In this document: positions 44,667 to 52,906 of the stretch, piece after piece
Position numbering within the stretch: the first letter of the stretch is position 1
Layout of the letters: each line of letters starts with the position of its first letter
Origin: Alphaproteobacteria bacterium
GTDB lineage: Bacteria; Pseudomonadota; Alphaproteobacteria; Caulobacterales; Hyphomonadaceae
NCBI GenBank assembly: GCA_016125405.1
Contig: WGLW01000003.1
Coordinates: 124,001-188,000 of the forward strand
Reading direction: 5' to 3'
Length of the DNA stretch: 64,000 bases
Notes under the pieces: model-generated
The model's input: the letters and a program-made list of their open reading frames with translations, nothing else
Databases searched by the model: none
What the model was told of the DNA's origin: nothing
Translations under genes and position numbers: made by a program

Positions 44667-46262
44667 ATGATCCGCATCATTCCGTACGCAATCGTCGTGT
44701 TGCTCGCGGCGCTGACAATCGCCGCGTCCGTCGAATGGTCGGCGTGGTGGCTGGTCCTCGCAGTTCCCTTGGCTATCGGCGTGCTGTCCGGTCTGTACGA
44801 CATGGTGCAGAGCGAACATACACTGCGCCGGAATTTTCCGCTCGTCGGGCGTCTGCGCTGGTTTTTCGAATGGCTGCGGCCATTCCTTCGCCAATATGTG
44901 GTCGAGAGTGAAACGGAAGGCCGGCCATTCAACATCGAAGACCGCGCGCTGATCTACCGTCGCGCGAAGGACACGATGAGCGTCGAACCTTTCGGTTCGC
45001 ACATCGACTTCGACAAGCCGCCCTATGAATGGCTCTCGCAATCGATCAATGCAAAGCGCCCCGCCCATGAAGAAATGCGGGTCAAGGTTGGTGGCCCCGA
45101 GTGTGCAAGGCCGTATTCGGCAAGCGTCTTCAACATCTCCGCCATGAGCTTCGGCGCGCTCGGCGCCCACGCGATCGAGGCGCTGAATCGCGGCGCGAAG
45201 ATTGGCGGATTTTTCCACGACACGGGCGAGGGCGGCGTTTCGCGTTATCACAAGATCGGGGGCGGCGACCTCGTCTGGGAGATCGGGTCGGGTTATTTCG
45301 GATGCCGGACCAGGGGCGGGAACTTCGATCCGCAGCGGTTTGCCGACACGGCCGCTTCCGACCAGATCAAGATGATCGAGATCAAGATCAGCCAGGGCGC
45401 CAAGCCAGGCGCCGGAGGCCTCTTGCCCGGCGAGAAGGTCACAAAGGAAATTGCCGAAGCGCGCGGCGTGCCGATCGGGACGACCTGCGAAAGCCCTCCG
45501 GCTCACACGGCGTTCACCTCGCCGCCGGAACTGCTCGAGTTCATCGTGAAGTTGCGTGAGCTGTCGGGCGGCAAGCCGGTAGGCTTCAAGCTTTGCATTG
45601 GCCGGCGTCACGAGTTTCTAGCGATCGTGAAGGCGATGCTGAAGACGGGGATCCGTCCGGATTTCATCGTGGTCGATGGTTCGGAAGGCGGCACGGGCGC
45701 GGCGCCGGCGGAGTTCCTCGATAATGTGGGAACGCCATTGCGGGAGGGGCTGGTTTTTGTTCGCAATGCGCTGGTCGGCACGGGCCTCAAGGACGAGATT
45801 CGGCTGGCCTGTTCAGGCAAACAGATTTCGGCGTTTGCGCTTGCCTCGTCCATGGCGCTTGGCGCGGACTGGGTGAACACCGCGAGAGGCTTCATGTTCG
45901 CGCTTGGCTGCGTCCAGTCGCTGCACTGTCATGACAATCGTTGCCCGACCGGCGTGGCGACGCAGGACAAGGGACGCCAGCGCGGACTCGTGGTTCCGGA
46001 AAAAGCGCAGCGCGTCGCAAACTTCCATCGCAACACGATCAAGGCGCTGGCCGATCTCGTGGGCGCAGCCGGGTGCAGTCATCCGTCGGAGCTGACGCCA
46101 CGCCACATCATGTACCGGCTCAACGAGCACAAGAACGTGACGGCCGATGTCGCCTACGATCTGCTCGAGCAGAACGCGTTGCTGTTCGAGCCGTGGGAAA
46201 CGCATCTGGCGGAACACTGGGCCCGCGCCCAGGCCGATACCTTCGCGCCAGCCAGAGAGTGA
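44667..46262 (+). CDS. FMN-binding glutamate synthase family protein, membrane-anchored
   Basis: The 531-residue protein has two N-terminal hydrophobic segments (IIPYAIVVLLAALTIAA and WWLVLAVPLAIGVLSGLY) and then a GltB-type FMN/Fe-S central domain. It shows NISAMSFGALGAHAIEALNRGA, HDTGEGGVSRYH, the loop EIKISQGAKPGAGGLLPG, VDGSEGGTGAAPAEF, and the 3Fe-4S-like cysteine cluster CVQSLHCHDNRCPTGVATQ. It lacks the glutaminase domain, so it is not a full glutamate synthase; related stand-alone proteins are oxidoreductases of unknown substrate. The ATG at 44667 is chosen over TTG 44664. The next gene overlaps its stop. Confidence 0.9.
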   Translation: MIRIIPYAIVVLLAALTIAASVEWSAWWLVLAVPLAIGVLSGLYDMVQSEHTLRRNFPLVGRLRWFFEWLRPFLRQYVVESETEGRPFNIEDRALIYRRAKDTMSVEPFGSHIDFDKPPYEWLSQSINAKRPAHEEMRVKVGGPECARPYSASVFNISAMSFGALGAHAIEALNRGAKIGGFFHDTGEGGVSRYHKIGGGDLVWEIGSGYFGCRTRGGNFDPQRFADTAASDQIKMIEIKISQGAKPGAGGLLPGEKVTKEIAEARGVPIGTTCESPPAHTAFTSPPELLEFIVKLRELSGGKPVGFKLCIGRRHEFLAIVKAMLKTGIRPDFIVVDGSEGGTGAAPAEFLDNVGTPLREGLVFVRNALVGTGLKDEIRLACSGKQISAFALASSMALGADWVNTARGFMFALGCVQSLHCHDNRCPTGVATQDKGRQRGLVVPEKAQRVANFHRNTIKALADLVGAAGCSHPSELTPRHIMYRLNEHKNVTADVAYDLLEQNALLFEPWETHLAEHWARAQADTFAPARE

Positions 46263-47059
46263 GCGGTCGATTGCTGGAAACATTCGAGCAGCGGATCGAG
46301 GCGCTGGCGCCGGGTGTCGATCTCTATCTGCCGGACGGGGCAGGGCCGTTCCCCACGGTGATCCAGTTTCACGGATGTGGCGGCAGGAAGCCGTTTCAGG
46401 CCGGCTGGGCGCAGGCGGCGACGGCGGCCGGCTGGGCGGCGGTGGTGGTCGACAGCTATCGCCATCGGCACATTTCCCAGCTGGAAGCCTACACCCTCGT
46501 TTGCACCGGATTGCAGCTCTGGGGGCGCGAGCGGGCGGGCGATCTTTATGCATCGATGGAGTGGGTGCGCCGGCAGGCGTGGGCCGATCCCTCGCGCATC
46601 GTCGTCGCCGGCTGGAGTCACGGCGGCTGGACCGTTCTTGATGCGCTCTGCATGGCGCCGGGGCGGGAGATGGAGGAGGCGACCCGGCTTTCGGGGTTGC
46701 CGCCCGAGCCGTTGAACGGACTGGTGGGCGCCTTCGTGGTCTATCCGTTTGCGGGGCCGACGGCACTGGCGCGCAACCGCGGGCTGAGGGTGGACGCGAG
46801 CCCCATGGCGCTGGTGGGCACGCGCGACGTGATTGTCGGTGGCCGCGGTCTGGCCCGCGTGCTGGGCCGCATGCCGATGCCGGGCAAGCCCATGGACGTC
46901 GTCATCCTTGAGGGCGCCACGCATGCCTTTGACGAAGAGGACGCGAGAGACCTTCGCGTGAAGTACGATCCTGAACTGACGGAGCGGGCGAGAGGGATGT
47001 ACCGCGACTATCTCGCCGAAGCGGCCCGGCGCACCTCGCGGATCGCCGCAGCGGCCTGA
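46259..47059 (+). CDS. alpha/beta hydrolase, dienelactone hydrolase-like
   Basis: The 266-residue protein has the hydrolase oxyanion region TVIQFHGCGGRKPFQ, the nucleophile elbow VAGWSHGGWTVLDAL (GxSxG) and the catalytic His in LEGATHAFDEEDA, an arrangement typical of dienelactone-hydrolase relatives. The most likely start is GTG 46259, whose GTGA overlaps the stop of the glutamate-synthase-like gene and implies coupling; TTG 46271 is an alternative. It probably cleaves an ester or lactone; the substrate is unknown. It ends three bases from the convergent VOC gene. Confidence 0.85.
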   Translation: MSGRLLETFEQRIEALAPGVDLYLPDGAGPFPTVIQFHGCGGRKPFQAGWAQAATAAGWAAVVVDSYRHRHISQLEAYTLVCTGLQLWGRERAGDLYASMEWVRRQAWADPSRIVVAGWSHGGWTVLDALCMAPGREMEEATRLSGLPPEPLNGLVGAFVVYPFAGPTALARNRGLRVDASPMALVGTRDVIVGGRGLARVLGRMPMPGKPMDVVILEGATHAFDEEDARDLRVKYDPELTERARGMYRDYLAEAARRTSRIAAAA

Positions 47060-47062
47060 CCT

Positions 47063-47500
47063 TCAATCCTGGCTGACCAGCGTCCAGACATATTCCAGCT
47101 TGATCCCGTCAGGATCGGAAAAGAACACGGCGTAATAGCCGCGGCCCTGATTGTACTCCGGGTAGTCGGCTGGCGGATCGAGGATGGTCGCGCCGAACGC
47201 CTTGAGCTTTTCGTAGAGCGCATCAACGTCTTCCCGGCTCTCGGCCGACCAGGCGATATGGTGCAGGCCTGACGAATACCGGTCGTGCTCGCGATCGCGG
47301 TTCGGTCCCTTGCTCGGGCTTATGCCGATGGATTCATACGAGCCCGGCAGATCCCACTCGCCGCCGCCGTTGGGATAGGGCTTACCGCGCCGATAGCCGA
47401 TGTGGGTGAGGACGAGATCGTAGAGCGGCTCGGCTTCGGCAATGTGGCGCAGCGACAGATCGACGTGGTGCACGCGCCCGCGCATTGTCTTTTGTGTCAT
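47063..47500 (-). CDS. VOC (glyoxalase/bleomycin-resistance fold) family protein
   Basis: The 145-residue protein shows the beta-alpha-beta-beta-beta repeats of the vicinal oxygen chelate family: GRVHHVDLSLRHIAEAEPLYDLVL with a metal His at the start, GLHHIAWSAESREDVDALYEKL, and GYYAVFFSDPDGIKLEYVW with a final Glu ligand. Members include glyoxalase I, dioxygenases and resistance proteins; this one cannot be assigned a substrate. The ATG at 47500 follows GGGAG. Confidence 0.88.
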   Translation of the reverse strand: MTQKTMRGRVHHVDLSLRHIAEAEPLYDLVLTHIGYRRGKPYPNGGGEWDLPGSYESIGISPSKGPNRDREHDRYSSGLHHIAWSAESREDVDALYEKLKAFGATILDPPADYPEYNQGRGYYAVFFSDPDGIKLEYVWTLVSQD

Positions 47501-47602
47501 CGCAATCGCTCCCGGCGTCTGGAAGGACGCTACACGCGCCGGCCGGTCGGGGACATGCACCAAAACGCCTGGCGGCCTCGAGATAAACTCCGGGTCAGCG
47601 AT

Positions 47603-48091
47603 CTAGATCGCCTGGCTGGCGTTCGGCTTCGACTGGAGTTGGACGTAGTTCTGGATGCCGATCTTTTCGATCAGGACAAACTGCGTTTCGAGATAGTCGA
47701 TGTGCTCTTCCTCGTTGTGGAGGATTTTCCCGAGGAGGTCGCGGCTGCCGAAGTCCTTGACCGACTCGCAATAGGCCATGCCGTCCTTCAGCACCGGCAC
47801 GGCCATCTGCTCGGTCTTGAGGTCGCATTCGAGGATCTCTTTCACGTCCTCGCCGATCAGCAGCTTGCCGAGGTCCTGCAGGTTGGGCAGGCCTTCCAGG
47901 AACAGGATGCGCTCGATCAGCCAGTCGGCGTGCTCCATCTCCTCGATCGATTCCTTGTGCTCCTTCTCGGCAAGTTCCGAGACGCCCCAGTCACGGAGCA
48001 TGCGGGAGTGGAGGAAATACTGGTTGATCGCGGTGAGTTCGTTCTTCAACGCCTGGTTGAGAAACGCAATGACTTTGGGATCGCCCTTCAT
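47603..48091 (-). CDS. bfr: bacterioferritin
   Basis: Bacterioferritin forms a 24-subunit haem-containing iron store. In the 162 residues all expected ligands are visible: ferroxidase Glu18, Glu51, His54, Glu94, Glu127 and His130, and the haem-binding Met52 in EMEHADWL. The gene is downstream of bfd on the same strand with a 105-bp gap. That gap contains a 7-bp inverted repeat (48150-48177) and no clear promoter, so both are probably one iron-regulated transcript. Confidence 0.97.
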   Translation of the reverse strand: MKGDPKVIAFLNQALKNELTAINQYFLHSRMLRDWGVSELAEKEHKESIEEMEHADWLIERILFLEGLPNLQDLGKLLIGEDVKEILECDLKTEQMAVPVLKDGMAYCESVKDFGSRDLLGKILHNEEEHIDYLETQFVLIEKIGIQNYVQLQSKPNASQAI

Positions 48092-48149
48092 GGCAGTCTC
48101 CTTGGCCCGGCCGGGAAGGCGGCGCTGATCTTCAGAGACGCCGAGTCAG

Positions 48150-48177
48150 TCTGAATTTCAAGCTGTTTTCATTCAGA
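48150..48177. other. inverted repeat in the bfd-bfr spacer
   Basis: TCTGAAT (48150-48156) pairs with ATTCAGA (48171-48177) around a 14-base loop; T5 follows on the plus strand, where no gene ends. On the minus strand, the direction of bfd-bfr, the hairpin lies 59 bases before the bfr start and could be a processing or translational control site. No function can be assigned. Confidence 0.35.
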
Positions 48178-48196
48178 TTTTTGTTGGGAAGACCGG

Positions 48197-48400
48197 TTAT
48201 TCCGCGGCGACGAGGGCGGAGGCGCGCTCGGCTTCCGCGCACTGGGTTTCGCGGATCATGCCGCAGACGGTTTCGCAGCATTTGCCGCAATTGATGGTGG
48301 TGTCGTGATGGGCGTGCACGGCGCGCGGGGAGCGGGCTCCGGCCGCGATTGCGTCGGTCACCTTGGAAGTGTTCAGGCCACGGCAGACACAGATGATCAT
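48197..48400 (-). CDS. bfd: bacterioferritin-associated ferredoxin
   Basis: Bfd is a 2Fe-2S protein that reduces bacterioferritin to release stored iron. The 67-residue protein has the BFD-domain cysteines Cys4, Cys6 (MIICVCRGLN), Cys38 and Cys41 (TINCGKCCETV). A short tail follows the domain. The ATG at 48400 matches the family start; no Shine-Dalgarno precedes it, and a consensus-like promoter places the transcript start almost on the ATG (see the promoter entry). It leads bfr. Confidence 0.93.
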   Translation of the reverse strand: MIICVCRGLNTSKVTDAIAAGARSPRAVHAHHDTTINCGKCCETVCGMIRETQCAEAERASALVAAE

Positions 48401-48436
48401 GAGAATGATTTGCAACGACTTGCGACTGATTGTCAA
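48399..48436 (-). promoter_or_regulatory. bfd promoter with overlapping Fur box
   Basis: On the minus strand TTGACA (48436-48431), a 17-base spacer and GCAAAT (48413-48408) form a promoter whose transcript should start at or next to the bfd ATG (48400). Positions 48399-48413 read TGAGAATGATTTGCA, an 11-of-14 match to the 7-1-7 Fur box TGATAAT-N-ATTATCA. Iron-bound Fur would cover the -10 region and repress bfd-bfr when iron is plentiful, or Irr/Fur could act together as in other alphaproteobacteria. Confidence 0.55.
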
Positions 48437-48593
48437 TCTCGTTGTAACAGGCGTGCCTGGGGCGGGGTGTCGCGGCGGGTCGGGCGGAAAGGGCTCCGCG
48501 CACATGGCGGCGCCTCCGCCGGAGGGGGATCCGGGGAGCGCAAAAAGAGGGATTGGGCCCGCGAGCCTAGGTCGGCGGCGGGGTGGTTTGCGG

Positions 48594-48670
48594 CTCATCC
48601 TTCGACAGGCTCAGGATTAGGGGAGTCTCCTTCTCGCCGGCGTCCTCATCCTCGGTTGGTCGAAGGATGA
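48594..48670. repeat. inverted repeat of the CTTCGACAGGCTCAGGA type
   Basis: TCATCCTTCGAC (48595-48606) is repeated exactly inverted at 48659-48670. The left arm continues into AGGCTCAGGA, giving the stretch CTTCGACAGGCTCAGGA that I know as a frequent intergenic repeat in proteobacterial genomes. The 52-base centre has no coding potential. Confidence 0.7.
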
Positions 48671-48723
48671 ATCCGCTGAAGGAAGGGCTGGTAGCTTTCT
48701 GGGACTGTAGCCGGAAGACTGGA

Positions 48724-48741
48724 CCCCGGCCTTCGCCGGGG
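48724..48741. repeat. short GC hairpin repeat
   Basis: CCCCGGC (48724-48730) pairs with GCCGGGG (48735-48741) around CTTC, flanked by GGA and ATCCGG, which extend the symmetry. It is the CCCCGGCCTTCGCCGGGG unit common as an intergenic repeat in alphaproteobacteria. No terminator T tract follows. Confidence 0.65.
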
Positions 48742-49117
48742 ATCCGGACGCGAGGGCGCGCGCAGGTACGGTGGGAAGAGTGGCTGTGTGGTTCAGCCGG
48801 TATTGTCTCCTGATGGTCGCGTGGCTCGGGGGAGGGATCGTCGTCTGTCGCGGGCGTGTGCCAATCACGCCTGAGGCAGTTGAAGACCCATCCGCAGGTC
48901 ATCGCGAGAAGATGCGCAAGCTCGGCCCACACAGCCATCACTCCGCCAAGCCAGTGCTTGTTCGAAGAGGGGAGCCGACCCCGATATGACTGTGAAGGCG
49001 CTTGCGTCATGCCCGCGATGATCGGGCCGTCCCGACAGGTGTCGGATAACTTTTTTCAACGACGCGGTGGCGGCTGGGGATTTCAGGGTTTGGCTGGGGG
49101 ATAACCTCCGCCGCGCT

Positions 49118-49210
49118 GTCATCCCGGAAACGCGCAAGCGTTATCCGGGACGCATGTTTCAGCACTGACGCACTCGGAGACATGGGTCCCGGCGCTTCGG
49201 CCGGGATGAC
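49118..49210. repeat. nested inverted repeat GTCATCCCGG ... CCGGGATGAC
   Basis: GTCATCCCGG (49118-49127) is exactly inverted at 49201-49210. Within it TCCCGGA (from 49122) and TCCGGGA (to 49150) form a second pair around a short stem with AACGC/GCGTT, and CCGGCGCTTCGGCCGG near 49192-49204 forms a third. This is a composite repeat unit of about 93 bases. Confidence 0.65.
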
Positions 49211-49247
49211 AAGCGGGCGGGCTTTGTTTGGGAAGCCGATTGGCCGG

Positions 49248-49532
49248 TCACGCAGGATCGTCGTGATAGACGAATTCGACAAGGTAGATGTTTTCGCCCG
49301 GACCGTGCTTCGCGATCTTCAGCAGGTCCACGACGCCGGCGAAACCGGAGCGGCGGGCGAGCGCCGGCGTAATGTCGCTCAGGTCAATCTGGCGGATGGA
49401 TGTCACCTCGATCGCGCCGGCGCCCAGACGGTAGCGGCCACCAACCTTGACGCGCGGACTTTGCCAGATGCGGACGCTGCAGGTGACTTCGCCGTTGATG
49501 ACCGGTTCGCGGAGGCGCTTCGTGAACTGCAT
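49248..49532 (-). CDS. ASCH-domain-like protein
   Basis: The 94-residue protein fits the small ASCH/PUA-like fold: an N-terminal strand ending in RLREPVINGEVTCSVRIWQ, a Gly-rich turn KVGGRYRLGAGAIEVTSI and a helix with SDITPALARRSGFAGVVDLL, followed by YLVEFVYHDDPA. ASCH proteins are thought to bind RNA or nucleosides, some being nucleoside amidohydrolases. The ATG at 49532 is 13 bases after the stop of the thiolase gene on the same strand, so it probably ends that transcript. Confidence 0.75.
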   Translation of the reverse strand: MQFTKRLREPVINGEVTCSVRIWQSPRVKVGGRYRLGAGAIEVTSIRQIDLSDITPALARRSGFAGVVDLLKIAKHGPGENIYLVEFVYHDDPA

Positions 49533-49545
49533 CCGGAGAGGGCGC

Positions 49546-50685
49546 CTAGGCCTCGTTGGTGAAGATGATCGTGCCTGAGGCGGCGAACATGCCGCCGACG
49601 CCGTGGGCCACGGAAATCTTCGCGCCGGGAACCTGCGCCGGGGCGACGCCGCGCATCTGGCGGACGCTCTCCTGCAGCGCATACATCCCGTACATGCCCG
49701 AGTGCATGTAGGAGAGGCCGCCGCCATTGGTGTTCATCGGCAATTTGCCGCCAATGGCCGTGTTGCGTTCGCGGATGAAGGCTGCGGCTTCGCCTGGCTT
49801 GCAGAAACCGAGGTCTTCGAGGCCGTAGAGCGGCAGGTGAGAGAAGGCGTCGTAGATCATCAGGTGATCGACATCGCCATGGCTGATGCCTGCCTCGCGG
49901 AACGCTTTCTGGCCCGAGACGCGGAACGCCTTCGATGAGGTGAAGTCCTCCATCTGGCTGACCATCGGCGTTTCGACACTCTCGCCGGTTCCGAGGATAT
50001 AGACCGGAGGGCGCGGGAAATCGCGGGCGCGTTCGGCGCTGGTGAGGACGAGTGCGCCGCCGCCGTCGGTGACGAGGCAGCACATAAGCTTGCGGAACGG
50101 CCATGCGATCATCGGCGACGACAGTACGTCGTCGACGGTGATGGGATCGCGGTAGGAGGCGCGCGGGTTCTTCGCCGCCCATTCGCGCTGGATCACGGCG
50201 GGCCAGGCGAGGTCTTCCTCGGTGAGGCCGTAGGTCTTGAGATAACGCAGCACAGGAACGGTGAAGAGCGTGGGCGGGCCAACCGGGCCGAAGGGCGCCT
50301 CGAACTGGCCAAACAGGCTGGCAGGTCCTTGCGGGATGCGCCCGCCGCCGATGCGCGACCGGCCGCTTTCGCCATGCGTGATGAGAACCGTGGTGCAGAG
50401 GCCTTCATTGATCGCCGCCGCCGCATGGCGGACGTGGAGCATGAAGGAGCAGCCGCCAACCGCCGTGCCGTCCGCCCAGGTGGGTGTGATGCCGAGATAC
50501 TGGGCGAGGGCGACCGGGCTTTCGCCCGCCGTGGCGACGCCGTCTATGTCGGACGCCTTGAGGCCGCAATCGGCCAGCGCGTTCAGCGCGGCGTCGGCAT
50601 GAAGGCCGATCACCGACACATCCGGGATCTTGCCCATCTGCGTTGTTTCAGCGGCGCCGACGACGGCGATGGAGCGCGGGGTCAT
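49546..50685 (-). CDS. thiolase / acetyl-CoA acetyltransferase-like (SCP-x type)
   Basis: The 379-residue protein belongs to the thiolase-like lipid-transfer (SCP-x) group: AVGGCSFMLHVRHAAAAI holds the Cys-region, MIYDAFSHLPLYGLEDLGF and MNTNGGGLSYMHSGMYG the active-site His/Asn loop, and VAHGVGGMFAASGTIIF the C-terminal motif. Such proteins may cleave or carry acyl-CoA chains, including sterol side chains. The start overlaps the stop of the following DUF35 gene upstream by four bases; thiolase plus DUF35 is a recurrent pair that works as a complex. Confidence 0.9.
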   Translation of the reverse strand: MTPRSIAVVGAAETTQMGKIPDVSVIGLHADAALNALADCGLKASDIDGVATAGESPVALAQYLGITPTWADGTAVGGCSFMLHVRHAAAAINEGLCTTVLITHGESGRSRIGGGRIPQGPASLFGQFEAPFGPVGPPTLFTVPVLRYLKTYGLTEEDLAWPAVIQREWAAKNPRASYRDPITVDDVLSSPMIAWPFRKLMCCLVTDGGGALVLTSAERARDFPRPPVYILGTGESVETPMVSQMEDFTSSKAFRVSGQKAFREAGISHGDVDHLMIYDAFSHLPLYGLEDLGFCKPGEAAAFIRERNTAIGGKLPMNTNGGGLSYMHSGMYGMYALQESVRQMRGVAPAQVPGAKISVAHGVGGMFAASGTIIFTNEA

Positions 50686-51092
50686 TGCGCCGCTCCGCCG
50701 GCTGGCTGGAACAGCGGCAGGGAAATCTTCCCGAACGACTGGAAGGTAACTTCGACGGGCATGTCGAGAACCAGCGCCTCCGGCGTTTGCGGACAGCCGG
50801 TGATGTTGGTCATCATCCGCGGGCCTTCCTCAAGCTGCACAACGGCGATGGCGTAGGGTTTGTCGCCCATGTCGGGCCGCGGACGGTGGTTGATGACATA
50901 GCTGAACAGGCGCGCGCGGCCGCTGGCCCGGAAAATCTCGACGGCGCGCGAGCTGCACGCCGGGCAGAACGGCCGCGGCGGGAAGTAGACGTGCGAACAG
51001 GCCGTGCAGCGCTGCAGGCGAAGCTCCCCGGCGGCGCAGCCGTCCCAGAAGTGCTGCGTCTCCGGTGTCGGCTCCGGGAGGATCCGGTCCAT
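50682..51092 (-). CDS. DUF35 zinc-ribbon/OB-fold protein, partner of the thiolase
   Basis: The 136-residue protein shows the N-terminal helix region, a rubredoxin-like zinc ribbon with CTACSHVYFPPRPFCPACSS (two CxxC) and an OB-fold with SYVINHRPRPDMGDKPYAIAVVQLEEGPRM, as in the DUF35 proteins that bind acyl-CoA and pair with SCP-x thiolases. Its stop overlaps the thiolase start (ATGA), indicating coupled synthesis of a complex. Confidence 0.93.
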   Translation of the reverse strand: MDRILPEPTPETQHFWDGCAAGELRLQRCTACSHVYFPPRPFCPACSSRAVEIFRASGRARLFSYVINHRPRPDMGDKPYAIAVVQLEEGPRMMTNITGCPQTPEALVLDMPVEVTFQSFGKISLPLFQPAGGAAQ

Positions 51093-51113
51093 GATCGTGT
51101 GTCTCCCGGGGCG

Positions 51114-52841
51114 CTACTTGCCCTTCATCGAAGCGTCGCGGATCGCGCGGAACTCGTTACCCTTGTACCAGTTCGGCCATTTGTCCGAATTGGCGACTTC
51201 GGTTGCAAGCTCGGCCATCGCCTTTGCGTCTTCAACGTCGCCCGACCAGTCCCAGTCCGGATTGTATTCGTCGGAGACCTGATGGTAGCGGTCCTTGATG
51301 TAGTCTTCCTCGTAGGCCTGACCGGCTTCCTTGCCGCCCTTCACGAGGTCGGTGCCGGCCTTGAGATCAAGCATCGGCACGCCGACCTTCGCCAGGCTGA
51401 TATGGTCCGAGCGGTAGAAGCTGCCTTTTTCCGGCGTCGGATCAGGCGACGTGGTGCGGCCCTGTTTCGCCAGGACATCCTTCAGCATGTCTTCCAGATC
51501 CTGCGCGCCGGAGCCGATGACGATCATGTCCTTCGCCGGGCCGGCTTCCTGAAGCGCGTCGACATTGATGCCGCCGACGATCTTGTTGAGCGGGATGAAG
51601 GGATGCGCGGCGAAGTATTCCGAACCGAGCAGGCCGGATTCCTCCAGCGTCACCGACAGGAACGTCACCGAGCGCTTGGGCGCCGGATCGTGCGCCATCT
51701 TTTCCGCGATCTCGAGAATGGTGGCGACGCCCGAGCCGTTGTCGATGGCGCCGTTGTTGATGCCGTCCTGCCCGGCCGGAACGTCCTTCTTGCCGAGGTG
51801 GTCCCAGTGCGCGGTGAAGAGGAAATGCTCGTCGGGGTGTTCCGTCCCCTTGATTGTGCCCGCCACATTGCGCGACTGGCGGTGCGCGATGGTCTGCGTG
51901 ATGGTCGCGTTGAGCTTGAGGCCGGTCATTGGCACGGCCTTGAAGCCCGGCTTGTTGGCCGCCAGTTTCAGCGCATCGAAATCAAGCCCGGCCTTGGCGA
52001 ACATCTCCTTGCCCTTGTCGAGCGAGACGATGCCTTCCAGCGCCGAGCGGGACGCGCCGCCATCGTCGCGGACGAGATCGGCCTGTTCGCCGGTCCATGA
52101 CTGTTCGACCACGTTCCAGCCGTAGGCGGCGGGCTCGGTCTCGTGGATGATGATGGCGGCTGCGGCGCCCTCACGGGCGGCTTCCTCGAACTTGTAGGTC
52201 CAGCGGCCGTAATACGTCATCGCCTTGCCGTTGAAGAGCTTGTCGTCGTGCGTGGCGAAGCCCGGGTCGTTGAAGAACATGACCACCGTCTTGCCCTTCA
52301 CGTCGACGCCCGCGTAGTCGTTCCAGTGCGCCTCCGGCGCGTTGACGCCGTAGCCGACGAAGATGAGGTCGCTGTCCTTCACGCTGACGGTTTGTTCGGC
52401 CTGGTGCTTGGTGTTGTAGACCACCTGCTTGCCGTAATCGAAATTGATCGTGCCGCCGTCGCCGGTTGCGACAGAGAAAGAGGATTTGTCCGGGATCACC
52501 GTCTGGGCGACCATGTCGACGGTCTGGAAGTAGCTGCCGTTGACCGCGGGCTCGAGGCCGATGCGCTTCATCTCGTCGGCGATCCACTGGGCGGAGGCTT
52601 CGCCGGCGACGGTGCCGGGGCCGCGGCCCTCATACTTGTCGTCCGAAATTTCCTTGTCGCGGGCGGCGAGGTCGGCGGCGGTGATTTCGGGCGTGGTGGC
52701 GAGCACCGCGCCGACAGGCGCCGTCGGCTCTGCGGGTGTGGCGTCTGCCGCTTTTGCGGGTTCGGCGGGCTTCGGCGAGCAGGCCGCCAGCGCAACAAAG
52801 ACGGCGCCGATCGCGCAATGTGCGAGCAATCTCATCCACAT
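51114..52841 (-). CDS. M28 family metallopeptidase, lipoprotein
   Basis: The 575-residue product has lipobox LAAC and an Ala/Pro-rich linker, then a PA-type insert (EEAAREGAAAAIIIHETEP) and the M28 zinc aminopeptidase domain. The expected ligands are visible: His in FTAHWDHLGKK, bridging Asp in NGAIDNGSGVATIL, the Glu pair in LEESGLLGSEYF, Asp in GGINVDALQ and the late His in FYRSDHISLAKVGVP. It should trim N-terminal residues from peptides in the periplasm. A second, larger M28 peptidase lies at 57.9 kb. It starts 22 bases upstream of the DUF35 gene's 5' side but is probably separate. Confidence 0.92.
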   Translation of the reverse strand: MWMRLLAHCAIGAVFVALAACSPKPAEPAKAADATPAEPTAPVGAVLATTPEITAADLAARDKEISDDKYEGRGPGTVAGEASAQWIADEMKRIGLEPAVNGSYFQTVDMVAQTVIPDKSSFSVATGDGGTINFDYGKQVVYNTKHQAEQTVSVKDSDLIFVGYGVNAPEAHWNDYAGVDVKGKTVVMFFNDPGFATHDDKLFNGKAMTYYGRWTYKFEEAAREGAAAAIIIHETEPAAYGWNVVEQSWTGEQADLVRDDGGASRSALEGIVSLDKGKEMFAKAGLDFDALKLAANKPGFKAVPMTGLKLNATITQTIAHRQSRNVAGTIKGTEHPDEHFLFTAHWDHLGKKDVPAGQDGINNGAIDNGSGVATILEIAEKMAHDPAPKRSVTFLSVTLEESGLLGSEYFAAHPFIPLNKIVGGINVDALQEAGPAKDMIVIGSGAQDLEDMLKDVLAKQGRTTSPDPTPEKGSFYRSDHISLAKVGVPMLDLKAGTDLVKGGKEAGQAYEEDYIKDRYHQVSDEYNPDWDWSGDVEDAKAMAELATEVANSDKWPNWYKGNEFRAIRDASMKGK

Positions 52842-52906
52842 CTCCCTTGAGTTGCGGGGAGACTAGCCGCCCCAACCGGGAGGGCAAGGGTCGATCGTTT
52901 CCGCGG

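Larger units (their letters stand above)
48437..49247. other. 810-bp gene-free stretch rich in palindromic repeats
   Basis: No frame here looks coding: the long frames are Arg/Pro/Ser-rich, overlap on both strands and lack ribosome binding sites. The interval is a patchwork of short inverted repeats of kinds common between genes in alphaproteobacteria (listed separately), plus CCGACA-GG-TGTCGG followed by ATAAC and T6 at 49032-49056, which may be a weak terminator. It probably represents accumulated repeat units between bfd and the ASCH gene. Confidence 0.6.

Noticed and set aside
48480-49240. Several overlapping open frames of 60-150 codons on both strands
   Set aside because: They coincide with palindromic repeats, overlap each other, and lack ribosome binding sites or plausible composition.
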